Below are positions 1 to 8,300 of a stretch of DNA of 64,000 nucleotides, piece after piece. The DNA lies in NCBI GenBank assembly GCA_964485395.1, contig CAZAJF010000007.1, positions 57,361 through 121,360 of the forward strand, given 5' to 3'. Origin of the DNA: JANNSO01 sp964485395 (GTDB lineage: Bacteria > Spirochaetota > Spirochaetia > Treponematales > UBA12059). The notes below the pieces were generated by a model. It worked only from the letters and a program-made list of their open reading frames with translations. It searched no databases and was not told the DNA's origin. The position numbers were made by a program, and so were the translations under genes. The first letter of the stretch is position 1. Each line of letters opens with the position of its first letter.

Positions 1-355
1 CAATCATCTTTTCATAGATTACCCGATACTTCTTTTTTTTAAGTAGCTTTTTCAATGGAATTCTACAAGCCAGATTTGGCGTAACTTCTCCCCCGCCTGA
101 AACTGAAAGAATGGCGACGGGTATATTATTTACCTCGTTATGTGATTTCACCCATTTCATAACCGGTTCAGGCGCATTGCATGCGTGGACAACATGGCAA
201 ATTACCAATAAGTCAAAGTCATCCTTGCTATCAACTTGTTTTTTTAAATTATAAGAAATTGTTTTATGTCCACGCGCCAGAAATTCATTCGAAATAGTTT
301 TGGCAACATATTCAGTACACCCCGTACCGGAAAAAAACACGATTTTAACGTTCAT
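1..355 (-). CDS. Flavodoxin-like protein, probably EFR1-family ferrodoxin (3' end cut by window edge)
   Basis: About 118 codons are open from ATG at 355 to the window edge, so the C-terminus is missing. The N-terminus starts MNVKIVFFSGTG, with the FMN-phosphate loop of the flavodoxin fold at residues 9-14 (SGTGCT). Later segments (DLLVICHVVHA, VAILSVSGGG) fit the second and third strands of that fold. In EFR1-type proteins such a domain is followed by a 4Fe-4S ferredoxin part, which would lie outside the window, so the exact family is an inference. A GAGG ribosome site sits 6 nt before the ATG. Codon use is AT-rich, as in galE next to it and unlike the genes from 1.5 kb on, which suggests both came in together. 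Confidence 0.6.
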   Translation of the reverse strand, partial: MNVKIVFFSGTGCTEYVAKTISNEFLARGHKTISYNLKKQVDSKDDFDLLVICHVVHACNAPEPVMKWVKSHNEVNNIPVAILSVSGGGEVTPNLACRIPLKKLLKKKKYRVIYEKMI

Positions 356-472
356 TTTCAACCTCTTACGTTCCCATAGACGTCCAGCGACCATAGCGAA
401 GGGCGCAAGCCGTACCAAAGCTTTTGCCGAGTTGAGGCAATCGTTCGAGGCCTTTGATTCATTGAGTTAATT

Positions 473-1471
473 TTAATATCCTAATCTTTTTAATCTTATT
501 TTTGACCACTTGATAGCATCGGCAATTCCATTTTCAATTGAAATACTTGCTTCCCAACCAAGGAGTTTACGGGCAAGATCTGCGTTTGCGTAGGCTCCGG
601 CGACATCTCCGGGTCGGGGCGGCGATTCCTTTTTGCTTATTTGGCTTCCGACAATTTTCTCAAAAGCATTTACCATCTCGCGAACAGTCACACCGGTTTC
701 GGTCCCAAGGTTAATAACCTTATAACTCTCGTCAGCGAGAAAAACCGAATCGAATTTTGTCACTGCGGAAACATGCGCAAGAGCAAGGTCCCATACATGC
801 ACATAATCTCTAATTCCCGTCCCATCTCTCGTATCCCATTCAGTTCCCGTAATTTCAAAAAATGGGATATTACCGTGTAATGCATCGACTAGCTTGCCAA
901 CGATATGACTGGGTCTAGCTATATGTATTCCCGACCTCATTTGCGGGTCTGCTCCAATCGGGTTAAAATAGCGTAAAGCAATTCCCCTCATATCATATGC
1001 CTTGCAAAAATCCGACAAGACCATTTCCATCATATATTTTGTCCTTGCATATGGACTTGACGGTTTTATTGGTGATGTCTCACTTACCATATACCCAGCT
1101 ACATTGTCATATAAAGAAGCGGATGAACTGAACACAATTTTTTTTACTCCATGTTCGTGAAGCATCTGGAATAGTTCAATTGATTTACTTACATTTTCCC
1201 TATAATAATCATAAGGATTTTCGACAGAATCTGGAACGACAATCAATGCGGCACAATGTATGCACGCTTCAATGTCAGGATGGTCCATGAATACTTTATG
1301 AATAACGTTTTTATCGCTGATATCACCGTGGTAAAAGTATTGGCCGTTCGTAAATTCTTTCCGTCCGGTAATAAGCGAATCAATAACGACTGGACTATTC
1401 CCAGCGTCCTTTAGTGCGGAACATATTGTGCTGCCTATATATCCGGCGCCACCCGTTACTAAAACCTTCAT
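473..1471 (-). CDS. galE: UDP-glucose 4-epimerase (NAD-dependent sugar epimerase)
   Basis: 332 residues, the normal GalE length. The Rossmann NAD loop GGAGYIGS is at residues 7-14 and the short-chain-dehydrogenase pair Tyr141-x3-Lys145 lies in SPYARTKYMM, with the serine run SSSAS at 115-119. The C-terminal RPGDVAGAYAN matches the end of the GalE substrate domain. GalE interconverts UDP-glucose and UDP-galactose in the cytosol and feeds glycan synthesis; related UDP-GlcNAc epimerases cannot be excluded. A strong ribosome site (GGGGGAAA) precedes the ATG. The gene is AT-rich compared with the downstream genome. No partner glycan genes are visible on this side of the window. Confidence 0.9.
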   Translation of the reverse strand: MKVLVTGGAGYIGSTICSALKDAGNSPVVIDSLITGRKEFTNGQYFYHGDISDKNVIHKVFMDHPDIEACIHCAALIVVPDSVENPYDYYRENVSKSIELFQMLHEHGVKKIVFSSSASLYDNVAGYMVSETSPIKPSSPYARTKYMMEMVLSDFCKAYDMRGIALRYFNPIGADPQMRSGIHIARPSHIVGKLVDALHGNIPFFEITGTEWDTRDGTGIRDYVHVWDLALAHVSAVTKFDSVFLADESYKVINLGTETGVTVREMVNAFEKIVGSQISKKESPPRPGDVAGAYANADLARKLLGWEASISIENGIADAIKWSKIRLKRLGY

Positions 1472-1565
1472 CTATTTTTCCCCCGATTTAATTATTTCGC
1501 AAATTCGCAGCACCCGCAGGCGGCCTTTCGACACATGCCATGTCGCACGCAAGCCTTCCCAGATG

Positions 1566-3218
1566 CTACTTCATCTCCCGCAAGCCCTGGGCAAGCGCAA
1601 ACGCGCTGTCGCCGATCTTCTCGATATGCCGCACCACGTCCATGAACAAAAGCTCCGCCTTTACGTCGGCTCCGGTTTCCATGCGCCTGCGTGATTTTTT
1701 CTTTAACGAGGTCCTGAAGTCGTCGATCTTGTCCTCGAGGTCCTTGGCGGTTGCCAACTGCTCCTCGGTGATGGTCTCATTGATATTTTCCTTCACGAAG
1801 CGGAGAAAATCCTCCACGAGCAGCGTATAGGGGCCAAGGCTGTCTATTTCGTCCTTATCCAGGTCGAGCTTGCGGTTTCGGGCTTTTTCAAGCAGCATCA
1901 CGAGACTGAAGCAGTCGTCGGTTATGTCCTCGAGATCGATGACCATCTTAAGCATGATGCTGATATTCGCCTGGCTGCCTGCGCTCATATCCTTGCCCGC
2001 GCACTGCATCAGGAAGTTGGTAAGCTCCTCGCGCATCTGGTCCGCGTAGTTTTCCTTATCCTTGAAGCTTTCTATGTCGCTGCCCAGGCTGTCCGGGTTC
2101 TCCTTGAGCACCACTCGGAAACGGGTAAACATGGACTCGCACAATCCCGCCATGTCGGAAATTTCCTTCTGGGCGCGCATCAAGTTGAGCTCGGGGCTGC
2201 CCATGAGGGGCGCGGCCACGTATTCCAGCTTCGTGTGCATGGTATCTTCGTTCTTGCGCGGCCTTATGAGCCGCGAAACAAGGGCGGCGAATTGCCTGGT
2301 AAACGGCGCGAAAAGAACCGCGTTGATCAGATTGAACAAGGTATGCAGCATGGCGATCTGCTGCGCTATCGTCATACCCCCGGACACGAACAGAACCAGG
2401 GCTAAAAATGGTTTAAATAAGATAACAGCCCATACGGTTCCTATCACGTTGAACAATATATGTATCCAGGCGGCCCTGCGCGCATTTACCTTGGCGCCGA
2501 TGGATGCCAGGAAGGCGTCTATCGTAGTACCGATATTGCAGCCCAGCACGAGCCCGGCCGCCATGTTAAAGTCGATGACGCCCTGCACGGCCAGCGTTAT
2601 CACGATGGCGGTCGAGGCGCTGGACGAATGTATGAGCACCGTAAATATGGTACCAGCCAGCACGGCTATCAAAGTGGAGATTATTCCAAGATCCGCCACC
2701 CCGGAGAGAAAATGCAGGACATCCGGCGAAGGCGCAGGAATTGCGGTAGAAAGATATTCAAGTCCCAGGAACAGAAGGCCGAAACCGACCGTAGCCTCGC
2801 CGTAATCGCGGATTCGGGAAGAAGGCTTGGGCAGCATCATCATGAGGAACCCGATACCGATCATGGGCAACGCCAACATCGCTATCTTGAAATTGAAGCC
2901 GATAAGGGAAACGATCCATGCGGTTACCGTCGTGCCGATGTTGGCGCCGAAAATAACGCCGGCGGCCTGCACCACGGATAGGAGGCCGGCATTGACGAAC
3001 GAAACCACCATTACCGTCGTTGCGGACGACGATTGGATGATGGCCGTGACCCCCAACCCGGTTAAAAGCGCTTTGAACGTGTTGCTGGTCATCAGGTTCA
3101 AGGTATGCTTGAGCCGTTCGCCGGCCGCGCGCTGGATACCGTCGGACAGGATCTTCATTCCAAACAGAAAAAGGCCGAGCGCTCCGACCAGCTCGATAAT
3201 AGATAAGAATAATTTCAT
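1566..3218 (-). CDS. Na/Pi cotransporter family protein with C-terminal PhoU-like domain
   Basis: 550 residues. Two inverted-topology Na/Pi repeats are visible, each with the signature serine cluster: QSSSAT at residues 62-67 and HSSSAS at 197-202, each followed by a GxNIGTT motif (91-97 and about 226-232). Eight or more hydrophobic segments fill residues 1-310. Residues 320-550 are a soluble helical, charged domain like PhoU, typical of the bacterial NptA/YjbB group that moves phosphate with sodium across the inner membrane. The ATG at 3218 has AGGTG 5 nt upstream; a TTG one codon earlier is not needed. It is divergent from the gene at 3355. Confidence 0.9.
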   Translation of the reverse strand: MKLFLSIIELVGALGLFLFGMKILSDGIQRAAGERLKHTLNLMTSNTFKALLTGLGVTAIIQSSSATTVMVVSFVNAGLLSVVQAAGVIFGANIGTTVTAWIVSLIGFNFKIAMLALPMIGIGFLMMMLPKPSSRIRDYGEATVGFGLLFLGLEYLSTAIPAPSPDVLHFLSGVADLGIISTLIAVLAGTIFTVLIHSSSASTAIVITLAVQGVIDFNMAAGLVLGCNIGTTIDAFLASIGAKVNARRAAWIHILFNVIGTVWAVILFKPFLALVLFVSGGMTIAQQIAMLHTLFNLINAVLFAPFTRQFAALVSRLIRPRKNEDTMHTKLEYVAAPLMGSPELNLMRAQKEISDMAGLCESMFTRFRVVLKENPDSLGSDIESFKDKENYADQMREELTNFLMQCAGKDMSAGSQANISIMLKMVIDLEDITDDCFSLVMLLEKARNRKLDLDKDEIDSLGPYTLLVEDFLRFVKENINETITEEQLATAKDLEDKIDDFRTSLKKKSRRRMETGADVKAELLFMDVVRHIEKIGDSAFALAQGLREMK

Positions 3219-3342
3219 CAACGCACCTTTCCGACAATCTTGCCGATTTGAGCCACCGTTCCACTGTCTTTATATAGTAGAATTTACGAAAAGAAAAGGA
3301 AAATATTGCGGGAAGCCATAGGTTTCCATCATATGAATGCGC

Positions 3343-3348
3343 TATAGT
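3343..3348 (+). promoter_or_regulatory. -10 element TATAGT, six nt before the ATG (leaderless-type promoter)
   Basis: TATAGT is followed by six bases and then the ATG at 3355, with no Shine-Dalgarno sequence. Transcription would start at or next to the start codon. No convincing -35 is visible. It is one of a set of similar sites in this window. Confidence 0.5.
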
Positions 3349-3354
3349 GCTCAT

Positions 3355-3735
3355 ATGGCTTTCGAAAAACTAAAAGCGCGGGTCAAAGCCTTGAAACTTG
3401 ATTCCATGGCGCTCTACATGGCTTTCCTCGACAAACGAACCCCCTGGTACGCAAAAGCCGTTGCGATTCTGGTCGTAGCCTATCTGGTAAGCCCGATAGA
3501 CCTGATCCCCGACTTTATTCCCATCCTGGGCATGCTGGACGATCTGCTGCTCGTTCCGGCGGGAATAATCCTGGCGCGTAAATTAATACCCAAACTTGTT
3601 TTTGACGAATGCCGGATCCGAGCCGAGGGATTCGACAGGAAAAAAACCAAGACCGCCGGCTTGATCGGCGCCTGCGCCATAATCGCCCTATGGATTCTCG
3701 CGATACTGCTTATCCTTAGAGGAATCCTGAAATGA
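3355..3735 (+). CDS. DUF1232 (YkvA-like) small membrane protein
   Basis: 126 residues from ATG 3355. The DUF1232 core SPIDLIPDFIPILG is at residues 46-59, followed by a conserved acidic pair (LDD). Hydrophobic segments lie at about 33-50 and 103-125, so this is a small inner-membrane protein. The family is widespread and its role is not established. An ATG six codons upstream (3337) is in frame, but the -10 hexamer at 3343-3348 would then lie inside the gene, so the shorter start is preferred. The stop overlaps the next start by 4 bp (ATGA), so the two genes are probably translated together. Confidence 0.75.
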   Translation: MAFEKLKARVKALKLDSMALYMAFLDKRTPWYAKAVAILVVAYLVSPIDLIPDFIPILGMLDDLLLVPAGIILARKLIPKLVFDECRIRAEGFDRKKTKTAGLIGACAIIALWILAILLILRGILK

Positions 3736-4547
3736 ATCGGCGACTCGGATTTCAGTATATTTTGATAACTTCATTGGTGATTACCGCCGGAACCTCCCTT
3801 GGAGCGCAATCTCTTTCGCAGCTCCTTGATGCGGAAGCCATCGCCAAGCTCCGCATTTCCGGCGGAATGACGAGCACGGGCACCGGAGCCGACTCGAGAT
3901 TGAGCCTGAAGCCCCGGGATAAAAACCTGGACAACCTGCAATCGATTATAGAAACCAGACATCCGGACATTCTGGTCGAGGCGCTTTATCTATGCCCGGT
4001 TCCTCCGGGATACTTGAATTCTGCCAAGCAAGCCGAAGCCAGCACGGCGGTTTACAATATCCTTCGATCCATCGGTTCGCTGCAGGGAATAGAATATTAC
4101 TCGACCAGCCGAAAGCGCCGCGCCGTGCTCTTCGAGGAATCCTGGCGAATCGCCGATGCCCAATCCAGGCAAAAGTTGCCAGACGAAAAATTAACTTCCA
4201 TCCCCGCCAGGGAGACGCTTTGGGCCTGGCAGAAAGACGCGAGCCTCGGATCGGCCGTTTACCGCGTGGATTTTTCCAGCGGCGAAAACAGGTTCTCCGG
4301 CGTTTTTTCAAACCAGACGGATATTAAGTTCGGCCCTGTCGTCCTTGCTAAAAAACAGGCCATGGAAGTTCACCTCCATGCTTTCATGTGCGAGGAAGGC
4401 ATCCTCCTGTACCTTGTGGCCCAAGCGAATATCGCCGTGGTTCCCGGCCTTGCCGGCAAATTCAAGGCGTCACTGGAAAATCGACTGGAAGCTCTGCATT
4501 CCTGGTTCAGCGCGTCCGTCGCAAGCGACGGACGCGTCCGCAAATAG
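3732..4547 (+). CDS. Exported protein of unknown function
   Basis: 271 residues beginning with a signal peptide: basic MNRR, a hydrophobic core at about 9-22, and a likely cleavage site after SLGAQS. The mature part has no motif I recognise; it is mixed alpha/beta with a conserved-looking centre (EYYSTSRKRRAVLFEESW). It is probably periplasmic. It overlaps the DUF1232 gene by 4 bp, forming a two-gene operon. The last residues (ASDGRVRK and stop) are encoded by the first hairpin and first unit of the 69-bp repeat array that follows, so the array appears to have replaced or extended the original 3' end of the gene. Confidence 0.6.
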   Translation: MNRRLGFQYILITSLVITAGTSLGAQSLSQLLDAEAIAKLRISGGMTSTGTGADSRLSLKPRDKNLDNLQSIIETRHPDILVEALYLCPVPPGYLNSAKQAEASTAVYNILRSIGSLQGIEYYSTSRKRRAVLFEESWRIADAQSRQKLPDEKLTSIPARETLWAWQKDASLGSAVYRVDFSSGENRFSGVFSNQTDIKFGPVVLAKKQAMEVHLHAFMCEEGILLYLVAQANIAVVPGLAGKFKASLENRLEALHSWFSASVASDGRVRK

Positions 4548-4893
4548 GGGGTCCTATTTGCGGCTTTTGTTGGTCGCCATTTATGGCGCGCAAGCGACGG
4601 CCGCGTCCAGAAATAGGTAGCCCTATTTCTGGCTTCTACTGTTCGCCACTCGTGGCGCGCAAGCGACGGACGCGTCCGTAAATAGGTAGCCCTATTTCTG
4701 GCTTCTACTGTTCGCCACTCGTGGCGCGCAAGCGACGGACGCGTCCGCAAATAGGGGGTCCTATTTGCGGCTTTTGTTGGTCGCCATTTATGGCGCGCAA
4801 GCGACGGCCGCGTCCAGAAATAGGTAGTCCTATTTCTGGCTTCTACTGTTCGCCACTCGTGGCGCGCAAGCGACGGCCGCGCCGCCGCTTGCG
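4511..4893. repeat. Tandem array of five 69-bp units with covarying hairpins, bounded by inverted repeats
   Basis: Units begin at 4522, 4591, 4660, 4729 and 4798, exactly 69 bp apart, with a partial sixth at 4867. Each unit has two potential hairpins. Two versions alternate in the order A-B-B'-A-B. Stem 1 is CCGCAAATAGG/CCTATTTGCGG in A and CCAGAAATAGG/CCTATTTCTGG in B. Stem 2 is CGCCAT/ATGGCG in A and CGCCAC/GTGGCG in B. The differences are compensatory. Unit 3 has an A-like left arm (CCGTAAATAGG) with a B right arm. The left edge is a 12-bp perfect inverted repeat (4511-4522/4525-4536); the right edge is CGCAAGCG...CGCTTGCG (4865-4893). No promoter or gene is evident in the remaining spacer to 4947. 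Confidence 0.95.
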
Positions 4894-4947
4894 TAGGGGA
4901 TTCTACCGGAGTAGACTGTACAAAATCGGCAGCAAGGAAGCAATGGG

Positions 4948-6777
4948 ATGACTGGCAGGACGCACGGGCAGGAATTAAAAGAAATAGAATCGACGCTCAT
5001 CCAAATTTGTAAAGCCATAGTCAGCGTGCTTCGGGTGGATATAACCATCGTCGATACGGAATACCGCAGAATAGTGGGAACAGGCCGCTACTCCAAAAGC
5101 ATCGGCTCGATACTGGCGGGAAACGGCGTATACCAGAGAGCAATGAACATCGGTACGAGCCAGATCGTCGAAGACCCCAGGACGAATGAAATCTGCGAAC
5201 CGTGCGTCAACAAGGCTCACTGCGAAGAATTCGCGCAGGTGTGCTGCCCCATCATGATAGAAGGCGAGACTATAGGCATCATGGGCCTCGCCGCGTTCGA
5301 CGAGGGACAAAAAGATCTCTTGCTTTCCAACAAGGAAGGCATGCTGGGTTTCATCGAGATAATGGCCGGGCTGATAGGCTCGAAAATAAATGAAAACAGG
5401 GAAGTGCTCCATGTACGTCAGATGGCGGGCGAGCTCGAGTCGGTCGTCAATTCAATGGATGAAGGCGTAATAACCATGGACGGCGATGGACAGATTTTGC
5501 GCTTCAATCTGATTGCGGATGAAATGCTGGGAATTACGAACCAGGAATCCGTCGCGGCCATCTCAAGCGCAAAAACCAACATCGTGGAAATTTCCTCGCT
5601 CATGGGCAAGCTCTCCATCGAATCGGTAAAAAAGCGCGGAGGACATATATCCAACGAGGAATTTTCCTACCGCAATAAAGGAAATATCTGCCGCGGTTTT
5701 TTCAATGTCAAACCGATTCCTTTCGACAACAATATCACCGGGTATCTGGTAACCCTGACCCGCGCCAGCGAGATGCTCAAAGTGGTCAACGCCATCGCAG
5801 GCGGCAGGCCGAAAACAGCCTTCGAAGATATTTTGGGTAACAGCGAAGCGATAACTCAAGCCAAAAACTCGGCCATCAGAATCGCGCACAGTTCGTCCAC
5901 GGTGCTCATACAAGGAGAGACCGGTTCCGGAAAAGAGCTGTTCGCGCGGGCCATTCACGACGCAAGCACCAGAAACCGAGGACCGTTCGTCGCCATAAAC
6001 TGTTCAGCAATACCTGAGAATTTAATGGAAAGCGAATTATTCGGTTACGAGGAAGGCGCTTTTACGGGAGCCAGAAAAGCCGGAAGAATGGGAAAATTCG
6101 AACTGGCCATGAACGGTACGATTTTTCTCGACGAGATCGGCGACATGCCCTTGAACCTTCAAACAAAACTCTTACGGGTTCTTCAGGAAAATACGGTGGA
6201 GCGCGTCGGAGGCAACACCTTGATCCCGGTAGACATACGCATATTGGCCGCCACGAACAAAGACCTGGAAGAAATGGTGGCCGAACGCGAATTCAGGAAC
6301 GATCTTTATTACCGCCTTAATGTGATTCCCCTCTACCTGCCGGCCCTGCGTGAGAGAAAAGACGATATTTCCTTGATGGCTTCCTGTTTTCTGGAAAAAT
6401 ACAACAGAAAATTAGGCCGCAAGATTACATCGATAGCCCCGGAAGTAAACAAGGTTTTCATGGAATACGACTGGCCCGGAAATGTCCGGGAGCTCGAAAA
6501 TACCCTTGAGTTCGCGGTTAATATGTGCAATGAAAATTCCATCAGGATGAATGACTTGCCGCGCCGGATAAAGGAAGCACACAGCAGGGCAGAATCGACG
6601 AATCCTTTTCGCACCCTGGAAGCGATTGAAAAAGAAGCGATAGGAGCCGCATTGAAGGAGTTTGAAACTCCCGAAAAAGCCGCGGAAGTTCTTGATATAG
6701 GACGAGCTACTATTTATAGAAAAATAAAACTGTACTCTCTTGAATCGTCTCAAAACGAGAACAAAGTATCATATTGA
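4948..6777 (+). CDS. Sigma-54-dependent transcriptional activator (GAF/PAS-AAA+-Fis HTH)
   Basis: 609 residues. Residues 1-145 resemble a GAF-type sensory domain with a cysteine cluster (C83, C86, C92, C99, C100) that could bind a metal or Fe-S cluster. Residues about 155-265 look like a PAS domain. The AAA+ sigma-54 interaction module follows: Walker A GETGSGKE near 323, GAFTGA near 370, Walker B FLDEIGD near 393. A Fis-type helix-turn-helix ends the protein (about 565-600). The GAFTGA loop shows it is a true activator of the sigma-54 polymerase. It lies just upstream of a -24/-12 promoter on the same strand, so the downstream gene pair is its likely target. The inducer is unknown. Confidence 0.92.
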   Translation: MTGRTHGQELKEIESTLIQICKAIVSVLRVDITIVDTEYRRIVGTGRYSKSIGSILAGNGVYQRAMNIGTSQIVEDPRTNEICEPCVNKAHCEEFAQVCCPIMIEGETIGIMGLAAFDEGQKDLLLSNKEGMLGFIEIMAGLIGSKINENREVLHVRQMAGELESVVNSMDEGVITMDGDGQILRFNLIADEMLGITNQESVAAISSAKTNIVEISSLMGKLSIESVKKRGGHISNEEFSYRNKGNICRGFFNVKPIPFDNNITGYLVTLTRASEMLKVVNAIAGGRPKTAFEDILGNSEAITQAKNSAIRIAHSSSTVLIQGETGSGKELFARAIHDASTRNRGPFVAINCSAIPENLMESELFGYEEGAFTGARKAGRMGKFELAMNGTIFLDEIGDMPLNLQTKLLRVLQENTVERVGGNTLIPVDIRILAATNKDLEEMVAEREFRNDLYYRLNVIPLYLPALRERKDDISLMASCFLEKYNRKLGRKITSIAPEVNKVFMEYDWPGNVRELENTLEFAVNMCNENSIRMNDLPRRIKEAHSRAESTNPFRTLEAIEKEAIGAALKEFETPEKAAEVLDIGRATIYRKIKLYSLESSQNENKVSY

Positions 6778-6780
6778 GAC
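6766..6780. promoter_or_regulatory. Candidate upstream activator site 1
   Basis: The 15-mer GTATCATATTGAGAC overlaps the stop of the sigma-54 activator. Its inverse complement recurs at 6974-6988 with one mismatch. A related partial copy (GTCTC...GAGAAC) lies at 6747-6762. Paired inverted sites 150-400 bp upstream of a -24/-12 promoter are what an enhancer-binding protein needs. The assignment is inferred. Confidence 0.45.
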
Positions 6781-6973
6781 GTATTTTCCAGTACAAACTA
6801 GATTTTTACCTTAAAAATAAATAAAATGCAGTAGATTCTATCTTTAACAACCACTGATTTAAAATAAAATGAATCATTCAAGGCAACTATTGTCATTGCA
6901 CGCGAGCAGTTACCTGTAAAAATTAAGATCTACTAGTAAATTAGCGAATATCGGACCAAGTTTTAATTTATTA

Positions 6974-6988
6974 GTCTCATTATGATAC
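6974..6988. promoter_or_regulatory. Candidate upstream activator site 2
   Basis: GTCTCATTATGATAC is the inverse complement of site 1 with a single mismatch, about 170 bp upstream of the -24/-12 promoter. Confidence 0.45.
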
Positions 6989-7143
6989 AGTTAATCATTA
7001 TTACAGCCCTATGCAATAAACCAAATTTCAAAAAAAGAAAATCATCAAACCAACAATAATGCTAATTTGTTCTACGTAATATAAATAATTAAATACCAAA
7101 TTAATGCCCTCATTAAAACGAGGGAAAAGTAGAAGCAAATAAC

Positions 7144-7160
7144 TTGGCACGCTTTTTGCA
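7144..7160 (+). promoter_or_regulatory. Sigma-54 (-24/-12) promoter
   Basis: TTGGCACGCTTTTTGCA matches the consensus TGGCACG-N4-TTGCA in full. GG (7146-7147) and GC (7158-7159) are separated by exactly ten bases. Transcription should start near 7171, leaving a leader of about 30 nt with the ribosome site AGGGAG before the ATG at 7202. Confidence 0.93.
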
Positions 7161-7201
7161 AAAACACCCTTCAAGTCAGCGATTCAGAAAGGGAGAACGT
7201 T

Positions 7202-8281
7202 ATGCAAACCACGAACATCCATAGAAATCTTGAATACTTTTCGGAAATGATAGGGAACACTCCGTTGCTGGAGATTCATTTGAAATACAGGGGAAAAGAA
7301 AGAACCATTTTCGCGAAAGCGGAGAATTTTAATCCAACCGGCAGTATCAAGGACAGAATGGCTCATCACATACTCTTGAAAGCCAAAGCAAGCGGCAAGC
7401 TTCGGGATGGCGCCACTATAATTGAAGCGACAAGCGGAAATACCGGCATCGCCTTTGCCGCTTTAGGGCGAGCATTGGGTCACGAAGTCGTCATTTTCAT
7501 GCCGGATTGGATGAGCGACGAGCGAAAGAATTTGATTCGAAGCTTCGGCGCCAAGATCATCCTCGTCAGCAAGGAAGAGGGCGGATTTCTGGGAAGCATC
7601 GCGAAGGCCAATGATTATGCGGCCACCCTGGACAACTCCTTTTTACCGTGCCAATTTTCCAACGAGGACAATTCCGAAGCCCACTTCCTGGGAACCGGTC
7701 CGGAACTCTGGGGGCAGCTTGAAGGTATCGGCCTGGCGCCCGACGCGTTCGTGGCGGGTGTCGGCTCGGGAGGAACGGTAATGGGAATGGGACGTTTCCT
7801 CAAGGGGAAAAACCCCGCGATAAAGGTGCATCCCCTTGAACCTTCCAACTCGCCTACGATGACGACCGGCTATAAAGTAGGCAAGCACCGCATCCAGGGC
7901 ATTTCCGACGAATTCATCCCGGAGATAGTAAAACTTAACCAACTGGACTCCATAATCGGCGTGGACGACGGGGACGCGATACTGATGTCGCAGATGCTTT
8001 CTCGCCGCCTTGGCCTGGGCGTCGGAATATCCTCGGGCGCGAACCTGATCGGAGCCATCCAGGCCCAGAATCTCCTTGGGGGCGCTGCCGTGGTGGCCAC
8101 GATATTTTCCGACGACAATAAAAAATACCTGAGCACGGACCTGATGAGGGACGAGCCGGTCAAGGAAGGATTCTATACGCCGGAGGTGGAGCTTCTGGGC
8201 GTAAAGACCATGAAACGAGTCTGCTCGACGTGCAAAAAAACAACGGGGCTGGCGCAAGACTGCCCGCCCAGTATAAAATAA
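7202..8281 (+). CDS. PLP-dependent cysteine synthase family protein with C-terminal CxxC tail
   Basis: 359 residues. The PLP lysine is K50 in NPTGSIKDR and the substrate loop TSGNTG is at 77-82; the phosphate-binding glycine run GVGSGGT and the ISSGAN segment follow, as in CysK/CysM. The fold-type II core resembles O-acetylserine sulfhydrylase. The last 25 residues add C341-x2-C344 and C354, a possible metal site not found in plain CysK. It is the first gene of a sigma-54 operon with asd 19 bp downstream, an odd setting for a cysteine enzyme; a beta-replacement or elimination step on another amino acid is possible. A clear ribosome site supports the start. Confidence 0.82.
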   Translation: MQTTNIHRNLEYFSEMIGNTPLLEIHLKYRGKERTIFAKAENFNPTGSIKDRMAHHILLKAKASGKLRDGATIIEATSGNTGIAFAALGRALGHEVVIFMPDWMSDERKNLIRSFGAKIILVSKEEGGFLGSIAKANDYAATLDNSFLPCQFSNEDNSEAHFLGTGPELWGQLEGIGLAPDAFVAGVGSGGTVMGMGRFLKGKNPAIKVHPLEPSNSPTMTTGYKVGKHRIQGISDEFIPEIVKLNQLDSIIGVDDGDAILMSQMLSRRLGLGVGISSGANLIGAIQAQNLLGGAAVVATIFSDDNKKYLSTDLMRDEPVKEGFYTPEVELLGVKTMKRVCSTCKKTTGLAQDCPPSIK

Positions 8282-8300
8282 TAGCCAACAAGGAGTAATC

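Larger units (their letters stand above)
6778..7201. other. 424-bp AT-rich regulatory region
   Basis: No gene is seen. The region is much more AT-rich than its surroundings, which favours DNA bending. It holds the candidate activator site at 6974-6988, a small inverted repeat CCCTC...GAGGG at about 7107-7124, the sigma-54 promoter at 7144-7160 and the ribosome site of the next gene. Confidence 0.7.

Noticed and set aside
4522..4866. CRISPR array
   Set aside because: Units are contiguous and nearly identical over their full 69 bp, with no unique spacers and no cas genes nearby.
4388..4951. Plus-strand ORFs encoding RKRR...GFYCSP repeats
   Set aside because: They are by-products of the 69-bp array whose period is a multiple of three; unit 3 contains a stop and there is no ribosome site.
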